Shown here piece after piece: positions 43,649 to 53,341 of a stretch of 53,396 nt of DNA. The notes beneath the pieces are model-generated. The model saw only the letters and a list, made by a program, of their open reading frames with translations, had not been told where the DNA came from and ran no database searches. A program made the translations under genes and the position numbers. The DNA is from Moorena bouillonii PNG. GTDB taxonomy: Bacteria > Cyanobacteriota > Cyanobacteriia > Cyanobacteriales > Coleofasciculaceae. Location of the stretch: the NCBI RefSeq assembly GCF_001942495.1, contig NZ_MKZS01000001.1, forward strand, positions 5,222,817 to 5,276,212, read 5' to 3'. Position 1 is the stretch's first letter. Each line of letters starts with the position of its first letter.

Positions 43649-44614
43649 ATGTTAATAATTGATCGAGAAAAGATTAATCAAGAGATTCAGTGGCTCGATG
43701 AATCTACAATTATTTTCCAAAATAAAATATTCACTAGAGGTTTTGATATTTCTCCAAATGCTTATCAAAAATCATTAAAGCTTTGTAGTTGCGAAATCTC
43801 TGAGGAATTTCGGCCTCTGTATTTAGTTTTAGAAAATCCGCATTATCTGACGGTTTGGATTGAGCAACAAGGGGTGAGTTTAACCGATGAAGCTTCTGCT
43901 TCACCAATCAATAGCCCCCAACCGGAAGGGAGAGTTACTGACACTCTTGATGGTGAACCAACCACAAATCATAACCAACTCCCTGTATCAGATTTACCTG
44001 ATTCACTGTCAAAATCTGAAACATCTTCAGAAACTCCAATCATAACTCAAAACCCCGGAGACTGGCACAATTCGACAGAATCTGATTCCCCTGCAACTCC
44101 AAAAGTACCTACTGGTAATCTCGATCAGGAGAAAGTGGTTTCTGAGACAGCAGTCAGTGACCAGAACAATACACTTCTTGCAGAAGTCGGGAACAGGGAA
44201 CAGGGAACAGGGAACAGTGGAGAAGATTTGACGCAAACACTATCAGAAAATTACTTTTGCAAGGAGAAAGTGGTTTCTGAGACAGCAGTCAGTGACCAGA
44301 ACAATACACTTCTTGCAGAAGTCGGAAACAGGGAACAGGGAACAGGGAACAGTGGAGAAGATTTGACGCAAACACTATCAGAAAATTACTTTTGCAAGAG
44401 TTCTAATACACCAAAAGCTGAGGGCGACCTGAATCCTAGTGGTCAGCAAATTACTAAGCAATCTGGTAAACGGGTGTTTAAAAAAAAATATCGAGGGATT
44501 GTCTATGAAGTGGAAGCTATGTTAATCCAGTTACCGGAATCGGAGTTAACGACCGATGATAAAGGGTTTGTTCGAAAAAAGTCTAAAAAGCGATATCGAG
44601 GAATTTCCTACTAA
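43649..44614 (+). CDS. DUF4278-like paralogue 2 with 135-bp internal duplication
   Basis: A 321-residue protein. Residues 1-80 are the domain shared with paralogue 1. Residues 85-260 are disordered and acidic, with two 45-residue copies of EKVVSETAVSDQNNTLLAEV... The end has KKKYRGIVYEVEAMLIQLPE and KKRYRGISY, the Y-R-G motif of cyanobacterial DUF4278 proteins. The copied segment includes GNREQGTGN, encoded by the GGGAACA heptamer found in spacers. Function unknown. Confidence 0.7.
   Translation: MLIIDREKINQEIQWLDESTIIFQNKIFTRGFDISPNAYQKSLKLCSCEISEEFRPLYLVLENPHYLTVWIEQQGVSLTDEASASPINSPQPEGRVTDTLDGEPTTNHNQLPVSDLPDSLSKSETSSETPIITQNPGDWHNSTESDSPATPKVPTGNLDQEKVVSETAVSDQNNTLLAEVGNREQGTGNSGEDLTQTLSENYFCKEKVVSETAVSDQNNTLLAEVGNREQGTGNSGEDLTQTLSENYFCKSSNTPKAEGDLNPSGQQITKQSGKRVFKKKYRGIVYEVEAMLIQLPESELTTDDKGFVRKKSKKRYRGISY
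44131..44400 (+). repeat. 135-bp tandem duplication, in frame
   Basis: 44131-44265 and 44266-44400 differ by about one base. 135 bp is 45 codons. Each copy contains three GGGAACA-type heptamers (21 bp, seven codons). Confidence 0.95.
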
Positions 44615-44914
<300 letters not shown>

Positions 44915-47900
44915 CTATTCCATTCCTTCAATGGGGGCAAAGCCTTGTCGCTGGATATTTTCAGTAATAGTACGGGGTTCGAGGAATTGGACTAGATAAT
45001 CGGGACCTCCTGCTTTTGACCCTACTCCAGACATCTTGAACCCACCAAACGGTTGCCGTGATACAATGGCACCGGTAATATTGCGGTTGATATATAGATT
45101 ACCGACCTCAAGCTCGGCTGAGGCTTGTTCTATATGGGATGGAGTGCGAGAATATAAGCCTCCGGTGAGCCCATAGTTGGTACTGTTGGCTATATCAAGG
45201 GCTTCTTGGAAATTCTTTGCGGCCATTACTGCTACTACTGGACCAAAGATTTCTTCTTGGGCAATGGTGGCCTTGGGGGAGATATCTTTAAAGATAACTG
45301 GACCAATAAAGTATCCGGTCTCAGGTGCTGGCATTTCTAATGCTACGTTAGCTTCCTGACGTCCTTTTTCAACGTACTCCCGAATGCGATCGCGTGCAGT
45401 AGCATCTATCACTGGACCGACCTGGGTACTGGGTGCTTCTGCTGGCCCAATGTTAAGCGATCGCGTTGCTTCCACTAACCGTTTTAGGAAGCTTTCATAC
45501 ACTGGCTCTAACACAATTACTCGGGAGCAAGCGGAACACTTTTGACCACTGTAACCAAATGCTGATTTGACGACTCCAGCTACAGCTTGGTCGAGGTCAG
45601 CACTTTCATCTACGATAATGCCATTCTTACCTCCCATCTCCGCAATGACTCGCTTGAGATGTTTTTGACCTGGTTGCACAATGGCGGCATCGGCGTAGAT
45701 ACGACAACCGACTTCTTGGGAACCGGTAAAGGCAATTAGATGGACATCGGGATGCTTGACCATATGGGCACCGACGGTTGAGCCTTTGCCTGGAACGAAT
45801 TGAAATACTCCTTTGGGTATCCCGGCTTCTACTAAAATTTCAGCTATTTTCCCGGCAATCACTGAGGAGTTTTCTGCGGGTTTGAGTAGAGTACAATTCC
45901 CAGCCACTAGGGCTGCTACAGTCATTCCTGTAGTAATGGCCATGGGGAAGTTCCAAGGAGAAATTACTAGGGCAATACCTCGGGGTTGATAGACATAGCG
46001 ATTGGTTTCTCCAGCAATGTCGTAGTTATATCCATCCCTTAGCCGTTCCATCTCTGATGCGTAGTAATGACAGAAGTCAATCGCTTCGGAGACTTCTGCA
46101 TCCGCTTCCCGTAATGGTTTCCCAACTTCCAGACAGACCAAGGCTGATAATTCAGCACGGCGTTGTTCGATCAAGTCTCCTGCTTTACGTAAAATACCAG
46201 CACGTTCGCTTACTGGTGTACGTCGCCAACTGGGAAATACTGCTTTAGCTTTCTCGATTGCTAATTCTGCTTGTTCTACAGAAATTAATCCAATTTTCCC
46301 GATCACGACCCTAGGGTTAGAGGGATTAACAGAATCTACTGTGTCTGTTGTAGGCTGATATTCCCCATTGATTAAGGGTAAATAGGTCTTACCTAGTTGT
46401 TGGCGAACAGTAAGTAAGGCTTGTTTAGCTTTTTCTCTGGCTTCTAGCTGAGCATAGTCTGTATTGGCAGCATTGGTGAATGGGTTAGAAGGTTTAAGGT
46501 TTGAAGGTTTAAGGTTTGAAGGTTGAAGGTTAGCAGGTTGAAGGTTAGCAGGTTGAAGGTTGGAAGGTTGAAGGTTAGAGGGTTGAAGGTTAGAGGGTTG
46601 AAGGTTAGAGGGTTGAAGGTTAGCAGGTTGTGAACTTTCAACTTTCAACTTGCCAACCTGCAACGGTTCGTTATTCAACTTGCCAACCTGCAACGCTTCA
46701 GAACTTTCAACATTCAACGTGCCAACATTCAACTGTTCCTGCAACGCTTTTGGTGGTGCAATCAATTCCTCTACGGGTCTATCTTCTAAGCTTTGTCGTA
46801 GGAAGGAACTATTTGCGGTATTTTCCAATAGCCGCCGAATCAGGTAAGCCATTCCTGGTAGTAGCTCTCCATAGGGTGCATAAACCCTGACCCGATGACC
46901 GTGATTGACTAAGGCTTTGGCTAGTTGGTCTCCCATGCCGTAGAGGACTTGCATCTCAAAGCAGCGACGGGGGATATTGAGATTTTCAGCAATTGCGATC
47001 GCATAAGCTTGAGAGCGCACGTTATGGGAACCAATAGCGCTATAAACATACTCGTGGTTTTCTAGCAGCAGTTGGGTGATACGCTCAAAATTGGCATCTG
47101 TGGCGGCTTTCTGGTTATATACTGGTTGGGGCCAATGGTTTTGCAGTGCTGTTATCGTCTCTTGGTCCCAATAGGCTCCTTTGACCAAGCGTACCGTTAC
47201 TGGATTACCCCGCTGTTTTGCCCAGGCAATCAAGTCTTGACAATCTTGTTCCGAGTCTCGCAGATAGGCTTGCATGGTAACACCGATATCGGTGCGTGAG
47301 CGAAACTCTTCTTCCATTAACAAGTCTTTGAGTATGGAGAAAGTAATGTCTTTGTACTCATACTGCTCCATATCAAAATGAACCGCCGCCCCCAATTCTT
47401 TGGCACGGCGGAGCAATTTGCGGATGCGATCGCACACCCGTTCTTGGCTACCCTGAGGATCAAGAGAATCAAATTGAGAGTAGAATGCTGTCAGTTTAAC
47501 CGATACTTGGACTAATGGCAAGGATTTACCATCAGCAACGTCAATTTCCTCTACCTTAGACCACTGTTTTGCTGCCTCAGTGAGTTGTTCGATCAGTTGT
47601 AGATAGCGGTCTAGATAAGAATGAGCTTCCGATTCTGTAATTACGGCTTCTCCCAATAAGTCTAGGGTAAATGCCATCTTCTGGTTTCGCAGGCGTTTAA
47701 TGGTTTTAAGGGCCTGGTTGAGATTTTCCCCAGCAATATACTTTTGGGCTAGGGTGGCTACAGCAGCAGATATGGTTTTCGCTGCCAGTTGTCCTGGTAT
47801 GGAGTCGGGATTGGTGAAATTGAGCATTCCCTTCAGGGCAGCAGGCAGTTCTACTGACTCATCCCCTAGGTATTCTTGAAAGTGACGAGCAACTTCCGTT

Positions 47901-48115
47901 TGGCTACGCAGTGCCGGTAGGGTATCGATGAAGCGAAATAGCTGCACCCGTAGTCCTGGATTACTCATTGCCCAGGCTAGTAACTTATCATCCCACCGCA
48001 TTTGGTCTCGCATTTGGGCAAGAAAGGAACCTTTCTCCCGAGTTGCGGCTAGAAGTTCTCTGGCAATTTCCTGAGTTTTGGCTTCGTAAGTGCTTTTGGG
48101 GATTTCTATAACCAC
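44915..48115 (-). CDS. putA: Bifunctional proline dehydrogenase / glutamate-semialdehyde dehydrogenase
   Basis: A 1066-residue enzyme oxidising proline to glutamate in two linked steps. The start is GTG at 48115, with AGGAG 10 bases before. Residues about 90-460 are the FAD-dependent proline dehydrogenase barrel (VRLVKGAYWDQE, ISEPxxR-like DRPVEEL region). Residues about 560-1050 are the NAD-dependent P5C dehydrogenase, with FTGSQEVG, the Glu in IAEMGGKNGIIV, and the catalytic Cys in GYSGQKCSACSRVIVL. Between them, about 495-543, is a linker of NLQPS repeats encoded by a 15-bp repeat. No N-terminal DNA-binding domain is present, so it is not an autoregulator like E. coli PutA. Confidence 0.95.
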   Translation of the reverse strand: MVIEIPKSTYEAKTQEIARELLAATREKGSFLAQMRDQMRWDDKLLAWAMSNPGLRVQLFRFIDTLPALRSQTEVARHFQEYLGDESVELPAALKGMLNFTNPDSIPGQLAAKTISAAVATLAQKYIAGENLNQALKTIKRLRNQKMAFTLDLLGEAVITESEAHSYLDRYLQLIEQLTEAAKQWSKVEEIDVADGKSLPLVQVSVKLTAFYSQFDSLDPQGSQERVCDRIRKLLRRAKELGAAVHFDMEQYEYKDITFSILKDLLMEEEFRSRTDIGVTMQAYLRDSEQDCQDLIAWAKQRGNPVTVRLVKGAYWDQETITALQNHWPQPVYNQKAATDANFERITQLLLENHEYVYSAIGSHNVRSQAYAIAIAENLNIPRRCFEMQVLYGMGDQLAKALVNHGHRVRVYAPYGELLPGMAYLIRRLLENTANSSFLRQSLEDRPVEELIAPPKALQEQLNVGTLNVESSEALQVGKLNNEPLQVGKLKVESSQPANLQPSNLQPSNLQPSNLQPSNLQPANLQPANLQPSNLKPSNLKPSNPFTNAANTDYAQLEAREKAKQALLTVRQQLGKTYLPLINGEYQPTTDTVDSVNPSNPRVVIGKIGLISVEQAELAIEKAKAVFPSWRRTPVSERAGILRKAGDLIEQRRAELSALVCLEVGKPLREADAEVSEAIDFCHYYASEMERLRDGYNYDIAGETNRYVYQPRGIALVISPWNFPMAITTGMTVAALVAGNCTLLKPAENSSVIAGKIAEILVEAGIPKGVFQFVPGKGSTVGAHMVKHPDVHLIAFTGSQEVGCRIYADAAIVQPGQKHLKRVIAEMGGKNGIIVDESADLDQAVAGVVKSAFGYSGQKCSACSRVIVLEPVYESFLKRLVEATRSLNIGPAEAPSTQVGPVIDATARDRIREYVEKGRQEANVALEMPAPETGYFIGPVIFKDISPKATIAQEEIFGPVVAVMAAKNFQEALDIANSTNYGLTGGLYSRTPSHIEQASAELEVGNLYINRNITGAIVSRQPFGGFKMSGVGSKAGGPDYLVQFLEPRTITENIQRQGFAPIEGME
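46484..46630. repeat. 15-bp in-frame repeats (NLQPS/NLKPS) in putA
   Basis: About ten units of GGTTGAAGGTTAGAG with small variants on the plus strand, expanding the domain linker. The core is the complement of the KLKVN repeat in the glycosyltransferase gene. Confidence 0.95.
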
Positions 48116-48763
48116 CGGTGGTAGACTCCTGTTCTGGATGCTGGCAGTTTTTGATCAAACAATTATTATATTTTATTTTCTCTAGTTAAAGCAAGATTTG
48201 ACTTGAGTCTTTAGAGGGATTTGAGGTAAGCATTCAGTTTTTCTTCAAAATTAGCTCAAGTACCGTGGAATAGGCTTCTAGCCTGTGACATGTGGAATAG
48301 GCTTCTAGCCTGTGACATGTGGAATAGGCTTCTAGCTGATAGAAAAGCCAGAATTAATGATCGTGATATTTTTGGCATCATAGAAGTAACTCCTATTTAG
48401 GTGGGAGGAAAACCGCGCTGGTGTGGATTAATGGTTATGACCAGCGCGGTTATTAGTATCGGTCGTCACTTTCTATACTATACATAACTACTCGAAAAAA
48501 AGCAAGGGGCAATTAAAAGTTTTTACATTTATTTACAAATAAAATCTTAAACAGGATTTATACTCAAATTTGTGTAGGATTTAGCTAGTTTTTTTGGGTT
48601 ATAGCAATCGTAAATTAATTGTAATAATTTTTGTTTCCTGTTCCCTGTTACCTGTTCCCTTTTACTACTCCCTACTCCCTACTCCCTTTTTACATCAATC
48701 CTATGTTTACATTTAAACTCAAAATGCTATAGGATAGTATCAATCATCATTTACAGACTAGTT
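48116..48763. other. putA upstream region and spacer
   Basis: Holds a triplicated CACGTG-less repeat GTGGAATAGGCTTCTAGCC at 48265-48333 (27-bp period), a strong hairpin listed separately, and CCTGTTC/CTCCCTA heptamers at 48634-48686. The putA promoter should lie near 48130-48200. No gene is called. Confidence 0.6.
48411..48451. other. Perfect 12-bp hairpin
   Basis: AACCGCGCTGGT at 48411-48422 pairs perfectly with ACCAGCGCGGTT at 48440-48451 around a 17-base loop. No long T run follows on either strand, so it is not a clear terminator. It could be a transcript end, a protein site, or the remains of an element. Confidence 0.7.
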
Positions 48764-48995
48764 ATGTTAACCCTTGATGAAATCGAAACAGCTATTCGAC
48801 AATTACCGAACAGCGAGATTATAGAGCTGGCAGCCCGCTTACAAAATTATTTAGATGATGCGCGATAATAGGTGGGACCAGCAGCTAGAATCTGACCTAA
48901 AATCTGGAAAGCTAGACAAGCTTATTGCCAGATCAGAAGCAGATATTGCTACCAATCAAGTTAAGGAGCTTAATGAAATCCTTGACGACACCTAA
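48764..48995 (+). pseudogene. Small antitoxin-like gene, frameshifted
   Basis: ATG 48764 encodes MLTLDEIETAIRQLPNSEII then ELAARLQNYLDDAR and a stop at 48866. A second frame from about 48855 continues DNRWDQQLESDLKSGKLDKL to the stop at 48995, ending KELNEILDDT. Together they resemble short cyanobacterial proteins of about 75 residues found beside toxin genes. A one-base shift near 48862 splits it. It lies 60 bp upstream of the DUF433 gene. Confidence 0.6.
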
Positions 48996-49054
48996 TTTTT
49001 GGATAAATGCTATAAACTAGATTAACCATAAATCTAAGTAAACAACTAATCATC

Positions 49055-49300
49055 ATGAATTGGAGAGAATACATTCATTCCAATCCCAACATTTTATTAG
49101 GGAAGCCAGTAGTTAAAGGTACTCGTTTATCCGTTGAGTTTATTTTAGGCTTGTTTGCTGCTGGTTGGACAGAGTTACAGATATTGGAAAGCTATCCAAC
49201 ACTAACTAGAGAATCAATTCGAGCAATCTTTGCTTTTACTGTTGAATGTATGCAAGATGAAGTTATCTATACATTGGCACCGATGGCTGAGGCAAGGTAG
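49055..49300 (+). CDS. DUF433 antitoxin-like protein
   Basis: An 81-residue protein with the DUF433 pattern: PNILLGKPVVKGTRLSVEFI, then LFAAGWTELQILESYPTLT and ESIRAIFAF. It is expected to be a helix-turn-helix antitoxin. The stop overlaps the GTG start of the next gene by one base (TAGTG), which implies coupled translation. Confidence 0.88.
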   Translation: MNWREYIHSNPNILLGKPVVKGTRLSVEFILGLFAAGWTELQILESYPTLTRESIRAIFAFTVECMQDEVIYTLAPMAEAR

Positions 49301-49659
49301 TGAGACTTCTAGCAAATGAAAACTTTCCACTTCCCAGTGTCAAAAGGTTGCGAAAAGCCGGTTATGATATCTTATCAATTACCGAAGAGTCACCAGGAAT
49401 TGAAGATACTGAGGTATTGGCTTGGGCAGTGTCTGATCAACGAGTTATTTTAACCTTTGATCGTGATTATGGTGAATTGATTTATCGATTGGGTCTAAAA
49501 CCACCATCAGGTGTGATTTATCTACGCTATCAACCCCTAAACCCCATCGAACCTGCCGAAAAATTGTTAATGTTGTTACAGGTTGAAGGATTAGAATTTG
49601 AAGGTAAATTTACAGTAGTTGAGCGAGAGCAATTTCGTCAGCGACCATTGCCTAACTGA
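49300..49659 (+). CDS. DUF5615 PIN-like toxin
   Basis: A 119-residue PIN-like protein starting at GTG 49300. The acidic residues typical of the fold appear in MRLLANENFP (N in place of D, then E), GIEDTEVLAWA and ILTFDRDYGELIYR. These proteins are predicted RNases paired with DUF433 antitoxins. The gene is intact. Confidence 0.88.
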   Translation: MRLLANENFPLPSVKRLRKAGYDILSITEESPGIEDTEVLAWAVSDQRVILTFDRDYGELIYRLGLKPPSGVIYLRYQPLNPIEPAEKLLMLLQVEGLEFEGKFTVVEREQFRQRPLPN

Positions 49660-49763
49660 CCATTGATAAAGTTCAGTTAATTTAGACTTTACTAGGCTGC
49701 CTAAATCCGGATAGGGAGAATCCTAACGAATTTCTCCTAACTTATTAATTAAGGGTGAATTTC

Positions 49764-49813
49764 TACTCCCGACTACTGACTCCCTGCTCCCTGCTCCCTG
49801 CTCCCTGCTCCCT
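49764..49813. repeat. Heptamer array CGACTAC/CTCCCTG
   Basis: Starts CCGACTACTGACTCC and becomes five CTCCCTG units, ending 15 bases before the TTG start of the NB-ARC gene. Confidence 0.9.
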
Positions 49814-49827
49814 AGATTACCAAAGCC

Positions 49828-51831
49828 TTGGAATCCCACCAAGCTACTGGTGAAAATTACAACATTGAGAATATGAATAACCAAACTCGATTGAATCAAG
49901 CTCCCCCACTACCTCCTTATTATGTCGAACGCCCGGAAGTAAGCGAACCACTAAAACAAATCCTTTTATCCCAAGAAACAGCAAAAGCTGGCACGTTAGT
50001 TGTTAGTGCCATCTATGGTTTAGGAGGCATTGGTAAATCCACCATTACTGCTGCTTTAGCCCATGATTCAGAAGTTCAATCTCATTTTCATGATGGGATT
50101 TTTTGGGCAACCTTAGGTCAGCAACCTGATATCTTATCCTTTCTAAGTAGCTGGATACAGCAATTAGGATATTATGACTTTAAAGCGATTAATATTGATA
50201 GCGCTTCTTTACAACTAAGAAAATTATTATCCGATAAGAAAGCTTTGCTAGTTGTCGATGATGTTTGGCATCCTGACCATGTTGAACCATTTCGAGTAGC
50301 AGGGGATGGCTGTCGGGTTTTAGTGACTACCAGAGAAGCCCAGATTAAAGATGCGATTTCCTATGATTTAGATGTGATGACTCCAAAGCAATCCTTGGAG
50401 TTATTAACCGCTTGTTTCAACAATGAGTTAACTGCTCAAGAACTGGAATATGCTGAAACCTTAGCCAAAACCGTCGGCTACTTACCCCTAGCATTAGAAT
50501 TAGCTGCTGCCCAAGTTAGAGATGGCATCTCTTGGCAGGAGTTACTTGGTGAGTTAGAAGATTTAATTGTTGGTGTAGAAGCTTTAGATCGATTGAAAGC
50601 AGAGGAAGAGCCAAGTGACGCTAAGCGCAAAAACTACAGTCTAGTGGCTTCCTTTAATCTCAGTTTAAAGGGATTATTCGACGACGATAGATTGAAAAAC
50701 TTTGCTTGGTTAGGGATACTGGCGGAGGATGTTACCATTACTGAAACCATGGCGACTACCTTATGGGATTGTAATTTAGTTGAAGCCAAAGATACCTTAA
50801 GATACTTACGACAAAAAGCGTTATTACTACCAGGGTTATCTACTACACCAGAAACTAACTATCGCCTCCATGACTTATTACATGATTTAGCCCTTCGTCT
50901 GGTACAATCAGAGCTAGGATTATCTATTACCGAAGCCCATCAACAATTATTAGAACGTTATCAAACTAAGACCGAAAAGGGATTATGGCATACCTTACCC
51001 GATGATGGTTATATCTATAACCACTTAATCTGGCATCTAGAGAAAGCAAAAAAAATTAATGAAATTCATTAACTCCTGAAAGAAGAAACGCCAGCAGGAG
51101 ATAACGGTTGGTATTGGCAGTGTGAGAGACAGGGAAAAACTGCTAATTTTATCAAGGATGTATCGAGAGCTTGGGCAATAGCAGCAGATAATTTTACATA
51201 AAATCCCACAAAATCGATTAGTTTACAGTGTCGGTATGCTCTGATTATCACATCCCTCAATAGCTTGGCTGAAAATTTAGATTGCATCACAACCCTTGGG
51301 GATGAATACGAGCAAGACAGAGCCTTAATCGACTTAGCCCCCCACTTACCCCAAGTGTTACCAGAAGCCTTAGATTGCATCACAACTCTTGAAGATAAAT
51401 CCGACCGAGATCAAGACCGAGTTGATGCCTTAATCGGCTTAGCCCCCCACTTACCCGATGTGTTGTTATCCCAAGCCTTAGATTGCGCCAGAAGGATTAA
51501 GTATGAAAACTCCCGAGCCAGAGCCTTAGAAGCCTTAGCCCCCTACTTCTACTTACCCGATGTGTTGCCAGAAGCTTTAGATTGCGCTAGAGCCATTAGA
51601 TACGAATCCAACCGAGCCGATGCCTTACACGGCTTGATCAAGAACTTAACTCCTTCCTCGGTTGATTTTCCTCTTTGGCAACAAATTCTTAATAGTTTAG
51701 CTAGTCTAAAACGTGCGGATTTTCTTAAGAATCTTCCTCAATTAGCTCCTTTAATTATCCACCTTGGGGGTATTGAAGCCCTAAGAGAAACGGTGGTAGC
51801 AGTTGAAGATGTTAGGCGGTGGTGGAAGTAG
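49828..51831 (+). pseudogene. NB-ARC ATPase with C-terminal helical repeats, two in-frame stops
   Basis: One frame of 668 codons (TTG 49828, or ATG 49873) contains an NB-ARC domain: Walker A IYGLGGIGKSTITAALAH, Walker B KALLVVDDVW, RVLVTTRE and GYLPLALELAA, then a winged-helix-like part. TAA at 51070-51072 (after KKINEIH) and TAA at 51199-51201 (after AADNFT) interrupt it, yet the frame continues on both sides. It runs as LLKEETPAGDNGWYWQCERQ, then NPTKSISLQCRYALIITSLN, then ALDCITTL/ALDCAR repeats with LAPHLP. Such STAND proteins act as sensor switches in defence or signalling. The first 414 residues could still be made alone. Confidence 0.8.
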
Positions 51832-51837
51832 GGAAGA

Positions 51838-51886
51838 GGGAGTAGGGAGTAGGGAGTAGGGAGTAGGGAGTAGGCAATAGGCATGC
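51838..51886. repeat. Heptamer array GGGAGTA
   Basis: Five or more GAGTAGG units immediately after the NB-ARC gene, then AGGCAATAG repeats. Confidence 0.9.
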
Positions 51887-51966
51887 TAGCAATAGGCAAT
51901 AGTTTACCATCAATGTTATGGATATTTCAATAGATTGAGTTCTGAGATAAATGGATAATTTCGTTT

Positions 51967-52358
51967 TTATTTAAGCCAATTATGTTGTCGAATTATTCTC
52001 ACCCATTCGCTACTATTTTGAGTATCTTGTCGATCACAACCCATACCAATAAAGGGTTGATTGTCTAATTGTAGAGGGTGAAGAGATACCGGTTCTTTCG
52101 TTACATACTGTTTTTTGAACACTGTTTTTTGAAGACGTCAATGATATCGGGTGCATCTCAGTTTTGAAAATTTTCCTAGTGGTGCTTCAGGGGGGCCTTC
52201 ATTTTTCGCCTCGTAGTCAGGGTTTGGACAGGCCGCCCCGTAACGCACCACCGTGTCAAACAGCTTTTAGGAGATGCACCCATGATATCGGCAATAATTT
52301 TTTGAGCGTCTTCTGGTAGTTCTTGAATATCTTTTGTTAGTTGTTCTAGGTCACGCAT
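51967..52358 (-). pseudogene. 78-residue gene broken by a MITE and a 14-bp duplication
   Basis: It begins MRDLEQLTKDIQELPEDAQK at ATG 52358, interrupted after IIADI by a 133-bp element, then by a 14-bp tandem duplication (ACTGTTTTTTGAAC, 52107-52134). The frame then reads YVTKEPVSLHPLQLDNQPFI, CDRQDTQNSSEWVRIIRQHN and WLK to a stop at 51967. Removing the element, one 8-bp target copy and one 14-bp copy gives exactly 79 codons. I do not recognise the family; the start resembles small antitoxin-like proteins. Confidence 0.8.
52149..52281. mobile_element. 133-bp MITE, 11-bp inverted ends, 8-bp target duplication
   Basis: Ends GGGTGCATCTC and GAGATGCACCC are perfect inverted repeats. ATGATATC is directly repeated on both sides (52141-52148 and 52282-52289). 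No coding capacity. The donor family is unknown, but an 8-bp duplication suits several DDE transposase families. Confidence 0.9.
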
Positions 52359-52960
52359 AAGTCTTGGTTCGGGCGTAGTAATTTAACTACTCTAATTTTA
52401 CAGTATTTATCAATGGGGTGAGGTACTTGGTTTTAGGCAACAGCGGATAAAAGAACAGCAGATCTGGGAGTAGCGATGCCGCCTGTTTTCTCGCCCCTGC
52501 CGCTAAACCCGATAGCAGTTGTCAATTGGTTGAGCTACAAAACCCCATTGACAACTGCCTGCTGCCTGCTGCCTTCTGCCTTTTGCCTTTTGCCTTGTGC
52601 CTTCTCAATTCTCCATTCTTAATTCTACATTCTTCATTCTCCATTCTACCTTACTGTTACTTCCAGATAATTTTCGGGAATTATCTAAGTATCACTTAGA
52701 GATTGCTTAATCTAGATTGCTTAATCAAACCAAGCAAATATCTCTAAGTAGGTAGGCATAATTATTCACCCTGTGAGATGTAAAGCCCAGTCAATTTTTG
52801 CTGGAAAAAGTTCTGATGGCTGGGTTTATTTTTTTACCTACTTATCTCTGGTAACAGTTGCGTAGGGTGCGTAAGGCCAGCGAGTGGGTGGTGCGTTACG
52901 GGACGGGTTCAGGCGCTCAGAGGCATAAAATCAGAGGCTTTCCGTCCCTAACGCACCCTA
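52359..52960. other. Spacer with small repeats and a palindromic block
   Basis: CCTGCTG/CTTTTGC period-7 units at 52554-52600, CATTCTTAATTCTCC units at 52608-52648, a 14-bp duplication GATTGCTTAATCTA at 52701-52726, and an outer palindrome GTAGGGTGCGTAAG...TAACGCACCCTAC at 52862-52961. No protein gene seen. Confidence 0.6.
52767..52836 (+). ncRNA. Candidate small RNA ending in a terminator
   Basis: CATAAT at 52758-52763 could be a -10 box. About 20 bases on, AAGCCCAG at 52783-52790 pairs with CTGGGTTT at 52820-52827 (one G-U), followed by ATTTTTTT. No open frame feeds this terminator, so a short RNA is possible. No good -35 is visible. Confidence 0.3.
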
Positions 52961-53341
52961 CTGGGGTGGCACACCTAAAAACGTTTGTTGGGTTGAGCGG
53001 TAGGGAAACCCAACAAAGCGTTACTGGTGTTGGGTTTCATTCTTCAACCCAACCTACGCGGCGTTGCACCAAATTAGCTGTGTCGGTCCACTACTGGGGT
53101 GGCACACCTAAAAACGTTTGTTGGGTTGAGCGGTAGGGAAACCCAACAAAGCGTTACTGGTGTTGGGTTTCATTCTTCAACCCAACCTACGCGGCGTTGC
53201 ACCAAATTAGCTGTGTCGGTCCACTACTGGGGTGGCACACCTAAAAACGTTTGTTGGGTTGAGCGGTAGGGAAACCCAACAAAGCGTTACTGGTGTTGGG
53301 TTTCATTCTTCAACCCAACCTACGCGGCGTTGCACCAAATT
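52961..53341. repeat. Three tandem 133-bp repeats
   Basis: CTGGGGTGGCACACC starts at 52961, 53094 and 53227, an exact 133-bp period. Each unit contains TTGGGTT/AACCCAA dyads that can fold. The third copy stops after GCACCAAATTA. Bases 53342-53396 hold nothing recognised. Confidence 0.95.

Noticed and set aside
48411-48451. Rho-independent terminator
   Set aside because: The stem is perfect but neither strand has a following T run of useful length.
52858-53136. Open reading frame of 92 codons
   Set aside because: It lies almost wholly in the palindromic block and the 133-bp repeats; no protein signal.
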